From positions 1 through 6,945 of the forward strand of contig PLIQ01000250.1 of assembly GCA_003140115.1 (NCBI GenBank): a stretch of 6,945 nt of DNA. Reading direction: 5' to 3'. Below are positions 1-5,427 of this stretch, piece by piece. The position numbers were made by a program, and so were the translations under genes. The stretch comes from Actinomycetota bacterium (lineage in GTDB: Bacteria; Actinomycetota; Actinomycetes; Streptosporangiales; Streptosporangiaceae). The notes under the pieces are model-generated. The model made no database searches and was not told the origin of the DNA. It saw nothing but the letters and a program-made list of their open reading frames with translations. Each line of letters begins with the position of its first letter. The stretch's first letter is position 1.

Positions 1-103
1 GGAGCGCTGAACGTGCCCGGCGTGCGACGGGCTCGGGTGCGCCGCGACCCCGGATGCTGCCTGCCAAAAAGTACGTTTGTGCTGGTAATCGCCGTTTCTG
101 GAT

Positions 104-132
104 TTGACAGGACGTAATTATCACTTTAACGT
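104..132 (+). promoter_or_regulatory. Predicted promoter of the 3-hydroxyacyl-CoA dehydrogenase gene
   Basis: TTGACA at 104-109 is a perfect -35 hexamer. TAACGT at 127-132 fits the actinobacterial -10 pattern TAnnnT, and the spacer is exactly 17 bp. Transcription would start near 139, giving an untranslated leader of about 60 or 120 nt depending on the start codon used. The hexamers lie in a conspicuously AT-rich patch (about 61-150) within otherwise GC-rich DNA. This is a pattern match only; no transcript data support it. Confidence 0.6.
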
Positions 133-144
133 CAAAATGTTGAC
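131..144. promoter_or_regulatory. Palindromic operator candidate at the predicted transcription start
   Basis: GTCAA (131-135), a 4-bp spacer AATG, and TTGAC (140-144) form a perfect inverted repeat. It overlaps the end of the -10 element and the predicted +1. A further TTTGAC copy at 103-108 overlaps the -35 hexamer and pairs with GTCAAA at 131-136. Such an arrangement would suit a dimeric repressor (TetR, GntR or MarR type), but no regulator gene is in the window, so the role is inferred from position and symmetry. Confidence 0.35.
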
Positions 145-188
145 TGTCTAAGTTCCTGGGCAGCGTCGCCCGGTCGGACTTGCCGTAC

Positions 189-203
189 GGGAGGTCTGTA
201 ATG
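189..203 (+). promoter_or_regulatory. Alternative ribosome binding site and ATG start for the dehydrogenase
   Basis: GGGAGG at 189-194 is followed after 6 nt by ATG 201, which is in frame with the main dehydrogenase start at 261 and has no stop between. Use of this start would give a 20-residue low-complexity extension rich in Ser, Ala, Gly and Pro ahead of the Rossmann fold. Its Shine-Dalgarno match is at least as good as that of ATG 261, so the start is not decided by the ribosome site alone. Confidence 0.4.
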
Positions 204-260
204 TCCGGTTCGGCGAAGCCGGCGGCCAGTGCCGTCGAAACCTCTCCAGAAGGGAACCAC

Positions 261-1130
261 ATGAGCGAAATCACCCGGGTCGGCGTCGCGGGCTGCGGGC
301 TGATGGGATCGGGCATCGCCGAGGTTTGTGCCCGGGCCGGCCTGGACGTCGTCGTCCGCGAGGTCGATGACGCGGCCGCCACGGCCGGGCTCGCCCGGAT
401 CGAGGCCTCGCTGGCCCGTGCGGTCAGGGCCGGGAAGCTCACCGCCGAGGACCGGGACGCCGCGCTGGCCCGGATAACGCTCACCACCCGCCTAGAGGAC
501 CTGGCCGACCGCGAGCTGGTGATCGAGGCCGCCACCGAGAATCCCGCCGTCAAGGCCGCGCTGTTCGCCGAGCTCGACCGGGCCGCCGAACGGCCCGACG
601 TGATCCTGGCCACCAATACCTCCTCGATCCCCATCATCCAGGTCGCCCAGGCCACCACCCGGCCCGCACAGGTCGTCGGCCTGCACTTCTTCAACCCGGT
701 GCCGGTGCAGCGGCTGGTCGAGGTGATCCCGTCCGTGCTGACCAGCCCGCAGGCCGTCCAGCGCGTCACCGACCTGGTCACCAAGACCCTGGGCAAGACC
801 GTGATCAAGGCGCCGGACCGGTCCGGATTCGTGGTCAACGCGCTGCTGGTGCCGTTCCTGCTGGGCGCCATCCGGATGCTCGAAGCCGGCTACGCCACCG
901 CCGAGGACATCGACCTGGGCATGACCCTGGGCTGCGCGCACCCCATGGGGCCGCTCCGGCTGTCGGACCTCATCGGCCTCGACACGCTCAAGGCGGTCGC
1001 GGACTCGATGTACGACGAGCACAAGGAGCCCCTCTACGCCGCGCCGCCGCTGCTGCGCCGGATGACCGACGCCGGGCTGCTCGGCCGCAAGTCCGGCCGG
1101 GGCTTCTACGACTACCAGACGCAGAGCTGA
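261..1130 (+). CDS. 3-hydroxybutyryl-CoA dehydrogenase (FadB2/Hbd/PaaH-like)
   Basis: This 289-residue protein is a stand-alone 3-hydroxyacyl-CoA dehydrogenase. It interconverts 3-hydroxyacyl-CoA and 3-oxoacyl-CoA with NAD(P)(H) in the cytoplasm, as in beta-oxidation, butyrate or PHB-type metabolism. The N-terminal Rossmann fold shows GCGLMGSG (residues 11-18) with an acidic E34 at the end of strand 2. The signature HFFNP starts at the likely catalytic H142, followed by E154; NTSS (119-122) and N193 in SGFVVN complete the active site. The C-terminal helical domain carries AHPMGPLRLSDLIGLD (226-241) and ends in GRKSGRGFYDY. Length is normal for the family. ATG 261 is preferred because AAGGGA sits 6 nt upstream and homologues start with a similar MxxIxRVGVxGCG. 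An in-frame ATG at 201 with GGGAGG 6 nt upstream is a real competitor and would add 20 residues. The next gene follows without a gap, suggesting an operon. Exact chain-length preference cannot be read from sequence. Confidence 0.93.
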   Translation: MSEITRVGVAGCGLMGSGIAEVCARAGLDVVVREVDDAAATAGLARIEASLARAVRAGKLTAEDRDAALARITLTTRLEDLADRELVIEAATENPAVKAALFAELDRAAERPDVILATNTSSIPIIQVAQATTRPAQVVGLHFFNPVPVQRLVEVIPSVLTSPQAVQRVTDLVTKTLGKTVIKAPDRSGFVVNALLVPFLLGAIRMLEAGYATAEDIDLGMTLGCAHPMGPLRLSDLIGLDTLKAVADSMYDEHKEPLYAAPPLLRRMTDAGLLGRKSGRGFYDYQTQS

Positions 1131-1186
1131 CCACGCCGCGGGACGATCTGGGCCACCCGGTCCCGCTGACCCGCCCGGCTCGCCGG

Positions 1187-1900
1187 GTGGTCTCCCTGGT
1201 GCCGTCCCTGACCGAGTCGGTGGCGGTGACCCGCGCCGAGGGGCTGGTGGGCGCGACCACGTGGTGCACCCATCCCGCGGGCCTGGACGTGGCCAGGGTC
1301 CGCGGGACCAAGAATCCCGACCTGGCCGCGATCAGGGCGCTCGAGCCCGACCTGGTGCTGGCCAACCAGGAGGAGAACCGCCGGATCGACGTGGAGCGCC
1401 TGCGCAGGGCCGGGATCGCGGTGTGGGTGACGGTGATCAGGGACCTGGACGAGGCGGTGGCGTCGCTGCGCCGGATGTTCGGCCTCGCGCTGGGCTGGCC
1501 CGAACCCCCGTGGCTCACCCAGGCCGAGCAGGTCTGGGCCGAGCCCGCCCCCGGACCCCGGGTCCGCGTGGCCATCCCGATCTGGCGCGATCCCTGGATG
1601 GTGGTGGGATCGGGCACGTTCACCGGCGACCTGGCCGCCCGGCTCGGCCTGGACAACGTCTACGGCGAGCACCCCGGCCGGTACCCGCACGTCGACCTGC
1701 CCGACCTGCAAGCGCGCGGGCCTTCGCTGATCATCCTGCCCGACGAGCCGTACCCGTTCAGCGCCCAGGACGGCCCGGAGATGTTTCCCGGCCACCGCAT
1801 CGCCCTGGTGCAGGGCCGCGACCTGACCTGGTACGGGCCCTCCCTGGTCACCGCCCGCCCGGCCCTGCTGTCCCGCCTGCAGGCCGCACTCACCCGGTAG
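1187..1900 (+). CDS. Helical backbone metal receptor family protein (BtuF-like, cytoplasmic)
   Basis: The product (237 residues from GTG 1187) resembles the periplasmic-binding-protein type 2 / BtuF fold that binds cobalamin or metal chelates in ABC importers. Recognisable family stretches are VSLVPSLTE at the N-terminus, VGATTWCTHP and VRGTKNP (about 21-43), LEPDLVLANQEEN (about 52-64), the DPWMVVGSGTFTGDLAARLGL block (middle), the RYP segment and ILPDEPYPF. There is no signal peptide, lipobox or membrane segment, and no ABC permease or ATPase gene in the window, so it is probably a cytoplasmic orphan of the family. True ligand is unknown. The start is doubtful. GTG 1187 has no ribosome site and falls inside the conserved block, while the open frame continues upstream with family-typical residues RDDLGHPVPL. 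CTG 1127, overlapping the dehydrogenase TGA as CTGA, is the likeliest real start (257 residues). Translational coupling to the dehydrogenase is inferred. Confidence 0.8.
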   Translation: MVSLVPSLTESVAVTRAEGLVGATTWCTHPAGLDVARVRGTKNPDLAAIRALEPDLVLANQEENRRIDVERLRRAGIAVWVTVIRDLDEAVASLRRMFGLALGWPEPPWLTQAEQVWAEPAPGPRVRVAIPIWRDPWMVVGSGTFTGDLAARLGLDNVYGEHPGRYPHVDLPDLQARGPSLIILPDEPYPFSAQDGPEMFPGHRIALVQGRDLTWYGPSLVTARPALLSRLQAALTR

Positions 1901-1919
1901 TCCAGTCACCCGGTAGTCC
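1890..1919. repeat. 16-bp tandem direct repeat spanning a stop codon
   Basis: TCACCCGGTAGTCC occurs perfectly at 1890-1903 and again at 1906-1919, a 16-bp period. A degenerate third start, TTACCCGG, follows at 1923-1930. The first copy contains the stop TAG (1898-1900) of the metal-receptor gene. The degenerate third copy contains the SDR stop on the other strand (1923-1925). The 16-bp unit is not a multiple of three, so it could be tolerated only outside coding sequence. It is probably a slippage duplication; no terminator-like stem is evident. Confidence 0.85.
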
Positions 1920-1922
1920 TGG

Positions 1923-2690
1923 TTACCCGGCCGGCCTGACGCCGCCGTCCACGCTGAGCACCTGGCCGCTGACGTACGAGGCGTCCGCCGAGGCCAGGAA
2001 GCGGATCACCGCCGCGACCTCCTCCGGTTCGGCCGGCCGGCCCGCCGCGATGCCCGCCACGATCCGCTCGTGCCGGTCGGCGGGCATCCGCCCGGTCAGC
2101 AGCTCGGTCCCGGCCGTGTAACCAGGGGCAACCACGTTGGCGGTGATCCCCTCCGGGCCGACCTGCGCGGCCAGCGCCAGCACCCACCCGCTGAGCGCCG
2201 CCTTCGCCGCCACGTACGCCGGACTGGCGCCCCCGGTCGCGGCCGCCCGCGAGCCGACGATGATCACCCGGCCGCCGGGCCGGCGCACCAGCGGCAGCAG
2301 CGCGGAGGTGAGCAGCACCGCGCTGAGCACGTTCTTCCGGTACGCCTCCAGCCACGCGGCCGCCAGTTCCTCCAGGCCCGGTCCGGCCCGCACCGAACCA
2401 CCCGCGTTGTTCACCACCACGTCGATCACCGGATGGCGGTCCCGGATCACGTCGACGGCCTGGGCCGTCTCCGCCGGGTCGCTCACGTCGGCCCGCACCC
2501 AGCTGAGCTCCCCGCTTCCGGCCGGCCGGTGCTGATTGATCTCCTCGGCGGCGGTGCGCAGGACCCCCGCCCGACGCCCGAGGATCACCACGTCCATCCC
2601 CTCAGCGGCCAGGGCCGCCGCGGTGGCTCGCCCGATGCCCGTCCCGCCCCCCGATACCACCGCCACCCCAGCTGCGGAACCGTCCGTCAT
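1923..2690 (-). CDS. SDR family NAD(P)-dependent oxidoreductase
   Basis: This 255-residue classical short-chain dehydrogenase/reductase catalyses NAD(P)H-dependent oxidation or reduction of an alcohol/carbonyl pair; the substrate is unknown. Visible motifs are the nucleotide-binding GGGTGIG (14-20), LGRR (37-40, a basic end of strand 2 that favours NADP(H)), D68 of the ADV motif, NNAG (94-97), N120, S147 and the catalytic Y159-x3-K163. The C-terminus SYVSGQVLSVDGG is typical of FabG-like members. Length is normal and the catalytic tetrad is complete. ATG 2690 is supported by a perfect AGGAGG on the minus strand (2702-2697) at 6-nt spacing. The gene is divergent from the acyl-CoA ligase across only 50 bp, which suggests shared regulation and perhaps action on related acyl or hydroxyacyl compounds; this link is inference. 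It could act as a 3-oxoacyl reductase or as a general alcohol dehydrogenase. Confidence 0.93.
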   Translation of the reverse strand: MTDGSAAGVAVVSGGGTGIGRATAAALAAEGMDVVILGRRAGVLRTAAEEINQHRPAGSGELSWVRADVSDPAETAQAVDVIRDRHPVIDVVVNNAGGSVRAGPGLEELAAAWLEAYRKNVLSAVLLTSALLPLVRRPGGRVIIVGSRAAATGGASPAYVAAKAALSGWVLALAAQVGPEGITANVVAPGYTAGTELLTGRMPADRHERIVAGIAAGRPAEPEEVAAVIRFLASADASYVSGQVLSVDGGVRPAG

Positions 2691-2696
2691 CGCCCG

Positions 2697-2702
2697 CCTC
2701 CT
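2697..2702 (-). promoter_or_regulatory. Consensus Shine-Dalgarno site of the SDR gene
   Basis: CCTCCT on the plus strand reads AGGAGG on the minus strand, 6 nt before ATG 2690. This fixes the SDR start. The strong site contrasts with the absence of any such site before the divergent ligase gene. Confidence 0.85.
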
Positions 2703-2728
2703 CGCGTTCCGGCCCCGTCTACTTTCTG

Positions 2729-2741
2729 TAGCCTGACTCTA
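2729..2741 (+). promoter_or_regulatory. Predicted -10 element and leaderless start of the acyl-CoA ligase
   Basis: TAGCCT at 2729-2734 fits TAnnnT and lies 6 nt before ATG 2741, the spacing expected between a -10 element and the transcription start. The mRNA would then begin at or next to the start codon. No purine-rich ribosome site exists in 2715-2740, which agrees with a leaderless transcript, a common arrangement in actinobacteria. The -35 region is weak (around 2706-2712). The small inverted repeat CTAC-TTTCT-GTAG (2719-2731) overlaps this -10. Confidence 0.5.
2736..2741 (-). promoter_or_regulatory. Possible -10 element of the SDR gene
   Basis: On the minus strand TAGAGT (2741-2736) fits TAnnnT and would start transcription near 2729, giving a leader of about 38 nt before ATG 2690. 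It overlaps the ligase start codon, so the two promoters would physically exclude each other. The -35 is poor (TTCGCG at 2765-2760, 18-bp spacer), so this is tentative. Confidence 0.3.
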
Positions 2742-4234
2742 TGGATGCGATGTTCAGCCCGCGAACCGCCGCGCCCGTCGCCCGCGCCCGCCAGCATTCG
2801 CTGGGCGACCTGCTCCACCGCAGCGCCGCCCGGTACCCGGACAAGCTGGCCGTCGTGGCGGGCGACCTGCGGGTCAGCTACGCCGAGTTCGACGCCGCCG
2901 TCAACCGGACCGCGCACGCGCTGGCCGACCGCGGCCTGGCCAAGGGGGACCGGCTGGCGCTGCTCAGCCACAACTGCTGGCCGTACGTGCTGCTCGCCTT
3001 CGCCACCACCCGGCTCGGCGTCGAACAGGCGCTGGCCGCCGCCGGGATCCAGGGCGGCGTCCGCGGCTGGATCGGAGCCTCCGGTACGGCCCCCGCCGCG
3101 GGCTGGGAGGACGTCGACGCCTGGTGGCGGTCGGGCGATGACACGATGCCGGACGTCCCGATCGCCGACGACGACCCGCTGCGCCTCATGTACACCTCGG
3201 GCACCGAGTCACGCCCCAAGGGCGTGATGCTGTCCTCGCGCTCGCTGATCAGCCAGTACGTCAGCTGCGCCCTCGACGGCGGGATGAGCCCCGACGACAT
3301 CGAGGTGCACGCCCTGCCGATGTACCACTGCGCCCAGCTGGACTGCTTCTTCTGCGTCGATGTCTACCTGGGCGCGACGAGCATCATCCTGCCCGGCCCC
3401 GACCCGGCCGCCCTGCTGGCTACCATCGCCCGGGAGCGGGTCACCAAGCTGTTCTGCCCGCCGACGGTATGGATCTCGCTGCTGCGCCACCCCGACTTCG
3501 ACACCACGGACCTGTCCAGCCTGCGCAAGGGGTACTACGGCGCGTCGCCGATGCCGGTGGAGATCCTGCGCGAGCTGCAGCGCCGGCTGCCCGACGTGCT
3601 GCTGTGGAACTTCTACGGCCAGACCGAGATGGCGCCGCTGGCCACCATCTTGAGGCCCGCCGAGCAGCTGGAGCGGGCCGGCTCGGCCGGGCGCGCCGCG
3701 CTGAACGTGGAGACCATCGTGGTCGACGACGGCGGCCGCCGGGTCCCGCCAGGGCAGGTCGGCGAGATCGTGCACCGCAGCCCGCACGCGGCGCTGGGCT
3801 ACTACAACGACGAGGACAAGACCGCCGAGGCGTTCCGCGGCGGCTGGTTCCACTCCGGTGACCTGGGCGTCCTGACCGAGGACGGTTACCTCTCGGTCGT
3901 CGACCGCAAGAAGGACATGATCAAAACGGGCGGGGAGAACGTCGCCAGCCGCGAGGTCGAAGAGGCCATCTACGAACTCGACGGCGTGGCCGAGGTCGCG
4001 GTGTTCGGCATCAGCCACCCGCACTGGGTAGAGGCCGTGACCGCCGTCGTCGTGCCCAAGGACGGCGTCACCGTGACCATCGATGACATCCAAGCCCACG
4101 TCAGGAACCGCCTGGCCAGCTACAAGCGCCCCAAGTACGTCGTCCTCACCGACGCCCTCCCCAAGAACCCCAGCGGCAAGATCCTCAAGCGCGAACTCCG
4201 CCAGCAGCACGCCAACCTAGCCGCCCAGCCCTAG
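2741..4234 (+). CDS. Acyl-CoA synthetase (ANL superfamily, FadD-like), with an apparent internal deletion
   Basis: This 497-residue adenylate-forming enzyme should activate a carboxylic acid to acyl-AMP and then acyl-CoA, probably a fatty or aryl acid. Conserved cores are clear: the P-loop YTSGTESRPKG (151-161), NFYGQTE (290-296), WFHSGDLG (369-376), VDRKKDMIKTGGENV (387-401) and the C-terminal PKNPSGK with catalytic K480. The N-terminal part up to LLSHNCW and the ATTRLG segment (88-93) looks normal. It then passes straight into EQALAAAGI, without the VPVN strand and following helix/strand that form the A2 region in relatives. Some 35-40 residues seem to be missing in frame near residue 93-94 (DNA about 3011-3025), matching a length below the roughly 530 residues usual for such ligases. 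ATG 2741 is taken as start; the same frame has another ATG at 2750. Whether the protein is active is open, since all ATP-binding and catalytic motifs remain. Divergent from the SDR gene. Confidence 0.9.
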   Translation: MDAMFSPRTAAPVARARQHSLGDLLHRSAARYPDKLAVVAGDLRVSYAEFDAAVNRTAHALADRGLAKGDRLALLSHNCWPYVLLAFATTRLGVEQALAAAGIQGGVRGWIGASGTAPAAGWEDVDAWWRSGDDTMPDVPIADDDPLRLMYTSGTESRPKGVMLSSRSLISQYVSCALDGGMSPDDIEVHALPMYHCAQLDCFFCVDVYLGATSIILPGPDPAALLATIARERVTKLFCPPTVWISLLRHPDFDTTDLSSLRKGYYGASPMPVEILRELQRRLPDVLLWNFYGQTEMAPLATILRPAEQLERAGSAGRAALNVETIVVDDGGRRVPPGQVGEIVHRSPHAALGYYNDEDKTAEAFRGGWFHSGDLGVLTEDGYLSVVDRKKDMIKTGGENVASREVEEAIYELDGVAEVAVFGISHPHWVEAVTAVVVPKDGVTVTIDDIQAHVRNRLASYKRPKYVVLTDALPKNPSGKILKRELRQQHANLAAQP

Positions 4235-4451
4235 CCGCCGCCCGGCCCGGAGCCGCCTTCGGCGCCTCGCCGCCACGCTTCCCGCTCACTGCCGCCGCGT
4301 GCGCAGGGCGGAGACCCGGAAACTGGATCCTGCCGCAAAGCGTGGGTTGGTGTACCACCGCGCACTTGCGCACCAAAGAAACCATGAGCACCGCCATCGT
4401 CGCGGCGCAGTGCCCGCTAAGCATTCTGGTTATCGGGTCGACACTCAGCGG
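4235..4451. other. Intergenic region between convergent genes, no gene seen
   Basis: This 217-bp gap separates the stop codons of the ligase (+) and phosphatase (-). It holds a GC-rich hairpin near its left end and two small palindromic elements, GGTG-TAC-CACC around 4349-4359 and GCGCA-CT-TGCGC at 4360-4371. I see no tRNA, no credible small gene and no T-tract terminator. Confidence 0.6.
4250..4268 (+). terminator. Weak hairpin 16 nt after the ligase stop
   Basis: GAGCCGCC (4250-4257) and GGCGCCTC (4261-4268) pair over 8 positions with one C-C mismatch around a TTC loop. It lies just after the ligase TAG (4232-4234). There is no downstream T-run, so at best it is an actinomycete-type terminator lacking a U-tract, or an mRNA-end stabiliser. 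Confidence 0.3.
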
Positions 4452-5228
4452 TTAGGGCTCGACTAGTGCGTCGCGCAACGCGGCGAGTTCGCTGCTGCTC
4501 ATGCCATGGGCGCTCAGGTAGCCGACGGCGCTGCCGTACCGTCCGTGCAGTTCGTCGAGAAACGCGGCCATGGACTCCTCCTCCGCGGTCCCGGCGCCCT
4601 TGATGCCGCGGGACAGCGCCTGCATGTCCCGGTAGGTGGCCAGCCGGAGCAGCCGGGCGCTGATCTGCTTCATCCGCTGCCCGGTCAGGGCGTAGTCGGC
4701 GATGATCGCTTCCCGGCTGACTCCCACCGCGTCGAGCACCACCGCGGCCAGTACCCCGGTGCGATCCTTGCCCGCCGCGCAGTGGAAGATGGCCGGCCAG
4801 CTCAGGTCGTCGGCGAACGCGCGTACCGCAGTCACGATATTCGCGGCGCTACCCTCCAGCAGGGCGACGTAATGGGCCACGATATCGATGTCGGCGCTGT
4901 CCGCCACTATATCGGCCCGGATATTGCCCGCCGAGGACAGCGGCAGGGAAAGATAGCGGATCGCGGGAATATCCGCGAGCGCTGAGCCTTCCCGCTCCGC
5001 CTCGTCGTTCCGCCGCAAGTCCACGACCGTCCGTATTCCCAGGTATTCCGTGAGGTATCTCACGTCATCCGGCGTAAGGTCTTGCAGGGTTCCTGCTCGC
5101 AGCACTCTGCGGAAACGGGTGTGCCCACCGCCGGCCACCGCCAGCCCGCCCAGATCGCGCGTGTTGTCAGCACCCTCCAGTTCGACCCAGCGCTGATGAT
5201 GGTTTACTTCCGTCTCGATCACGCTCAA
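4452..5228 (-). CDS. Tyrosine-protein phosphatase (PtpB-like, Y_phosphatase3 family)
   Basis: The 258-residue product belongs to the bacterial cysteine phosphatases typified by mycobacterial PtpB, which remove phosphate from tyrosine, and in some members serine/threonine or phosphoinositides, through a phosphocysteine intermediate. The P-loop HCAAGKDRTG (149-158) has the nucleophile C150 and phosphate-binding R156; the K154-D155 pair is the PtpB-type signature. The N-terminal NTRDLGG (22-28) and VVDLRRNDEAE (68-78) are also characteristic. No signal peptide or membrane helix is seen, so it is cytoplasmic unless exported by an unconventional route. The start is TTG 5228, with GGGGAAG 7 nt upstream; GTG 5222 is an in-frame alternative. 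The gene is alone on its strand between a convergent ligase and a divergent hydrolase, with no kinase nearby. It has unusually AT-rich stretches for the window, including a rare ATA isoleucine codon (I107). Substrate unknown. Confidence 0.92.
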   Translation of the reverse strand: MSVIETEVNHHQRWVELEGADNTRDLGGLAVAGGGHTRFRRVLRAGTLQDLTPDDVRYLTEYLGIRTVVDLRRNDEAEREGSALADIPAIRYLSLPLSSAGNIRADIVADSADIDIVAHYVALLEGSAANIVTAVRAFADDLSWPAIFHCAAGKDRTGVLAAVVLDAVGVSREAIIADYALTGQRMKQISARLLRLATYRDMQALSRGIKGAGTAEEESMAAFLDELHGRYGSAVGYLSAHGMSSSELAALRDALVEP

Positions 5229-5235
5229 CTGCTAT

Positions 5236-5242
5236 CTTCCCC
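5236..5242 (-). promoter_or_regulatory. Ribosome binding site deciding the phosphatase TTG start
   Basis: Read on the minus strand, GGGGAAG (5242-5236) is 7 nt before TTG 5228 but 13 nt before the next candidate, GTG 5222. The spacing favours the TTG start. No upstream ATG is available in this frame. Confidence 0.55.
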
Positions 5243-5274
5243 ACGTCGCTTTTGTTTCACCTGTGTTAACCCCG

Positions 5275-5316
5275 GACCATTTCTCTTACCAAGTTAGCAG
5301 GCCTAATTAAATGGTC
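5275..5316. promoter_or_regulatory. Inverted repeat in the phosphatase/hydrolase divergent region
   Basis: GACCATTT (5275-5282) and AAATGGTC (5309-5316) are perfect 8-bp inverted arms 26 bp apart. A second pair, TTACC (5286-5290) and GGTAA (5317-5321), interleaves with the first. A further GGTAA occurs at 5342-5346 as part of the direct repeat CGGTAAA (5316-5322 and 5341-5347). The region is AT-rich and lies between two diverging genes, so a regulator binding site is plausible. Crossing arms could also form a pseudoknot if transcribed. The function is not shown by sequence. Confidence 0.4.
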
Positions 5317-5377
5317 GGTAAACACACCGCGAACAAGGGCCGGTAAAGCGCGCTCCACCCGTGTGACCTTTGGCACA

Positions 5378-5404
5378 TTGCCCGCCCGGCCCGTCAGCTA
5401 CGAT
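5378..5404 (+). promoter_or_regulatory. Possible promoter of the alpha/beta hydrolase
   Basis: TACGAT (5399-5404) fits the -10 pattern TAnnnT and is 23 nt before ATG 5428. The only -35-like match is TTGCCC (5378-5383), with a short 15-bp spacer, so the promoter is weakly supported. GGAG at 5419-5422, 5 nt before the ATG, serves as ribosome site. Confidence 0.3.
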
Positions 5405-5427
5405 CGCAGGGAGACCCCGGAGCGGCG

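Noticed and set aside
1..107. Open frame 3 from the left edge to a TGA at 105-107, possibly the tail of an upstream gene
   Set aside because: Too short to recognise, and the codons from about 60 on are AT-rich and promoter-like; two frames are open, so no choice can be made.
1131..1186. Frameshift or pseudogene in the metal-receptor N-terminus
   Set aside because: The frame is continuous and uninterrupted through the conserved residues; only a standard start codon is lacking, so a pseudogene call is not justified.
1112..1909. Minus-strand open frame (265 codons) opposite the metal-receptor gene
   Set aside because: His/Gln/Gly-rich composition without domains, opposite a conserved gene.
2070..3227. 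Long plus-strand open frame (385 codons) across the SDR gene and ligase start
   Set aside because: It is antisense to a well-supported SDR and out of frame with the ligase. The protein is Arg/Pro-rich low complexity, a typical GC-rich shadow frame.
3209..4210. Minus-strand open frame (333 codons) inside the ligase
   Set aside because: It lies wholly opposite conserved ligase motifs and has no recognisable domain; GC-bias shadow.
4340..4380. Small stems resembling a tRNA or riboswitch fragment
   Set aside because: No cloverleaf, no T-loop consensus and no CCA context; stems of 4-5 bp occur by chance in GC-rich DNA.
4185..4424. 79-codon minus-strand frame in the ligase/phosphatase gap
   Set aside because: It overlaps the ligase 3' end, ends in an Ala/Gly/Arg-rich tail and shows no family resemblance; a real small gene cannot be excluded but is not supported.
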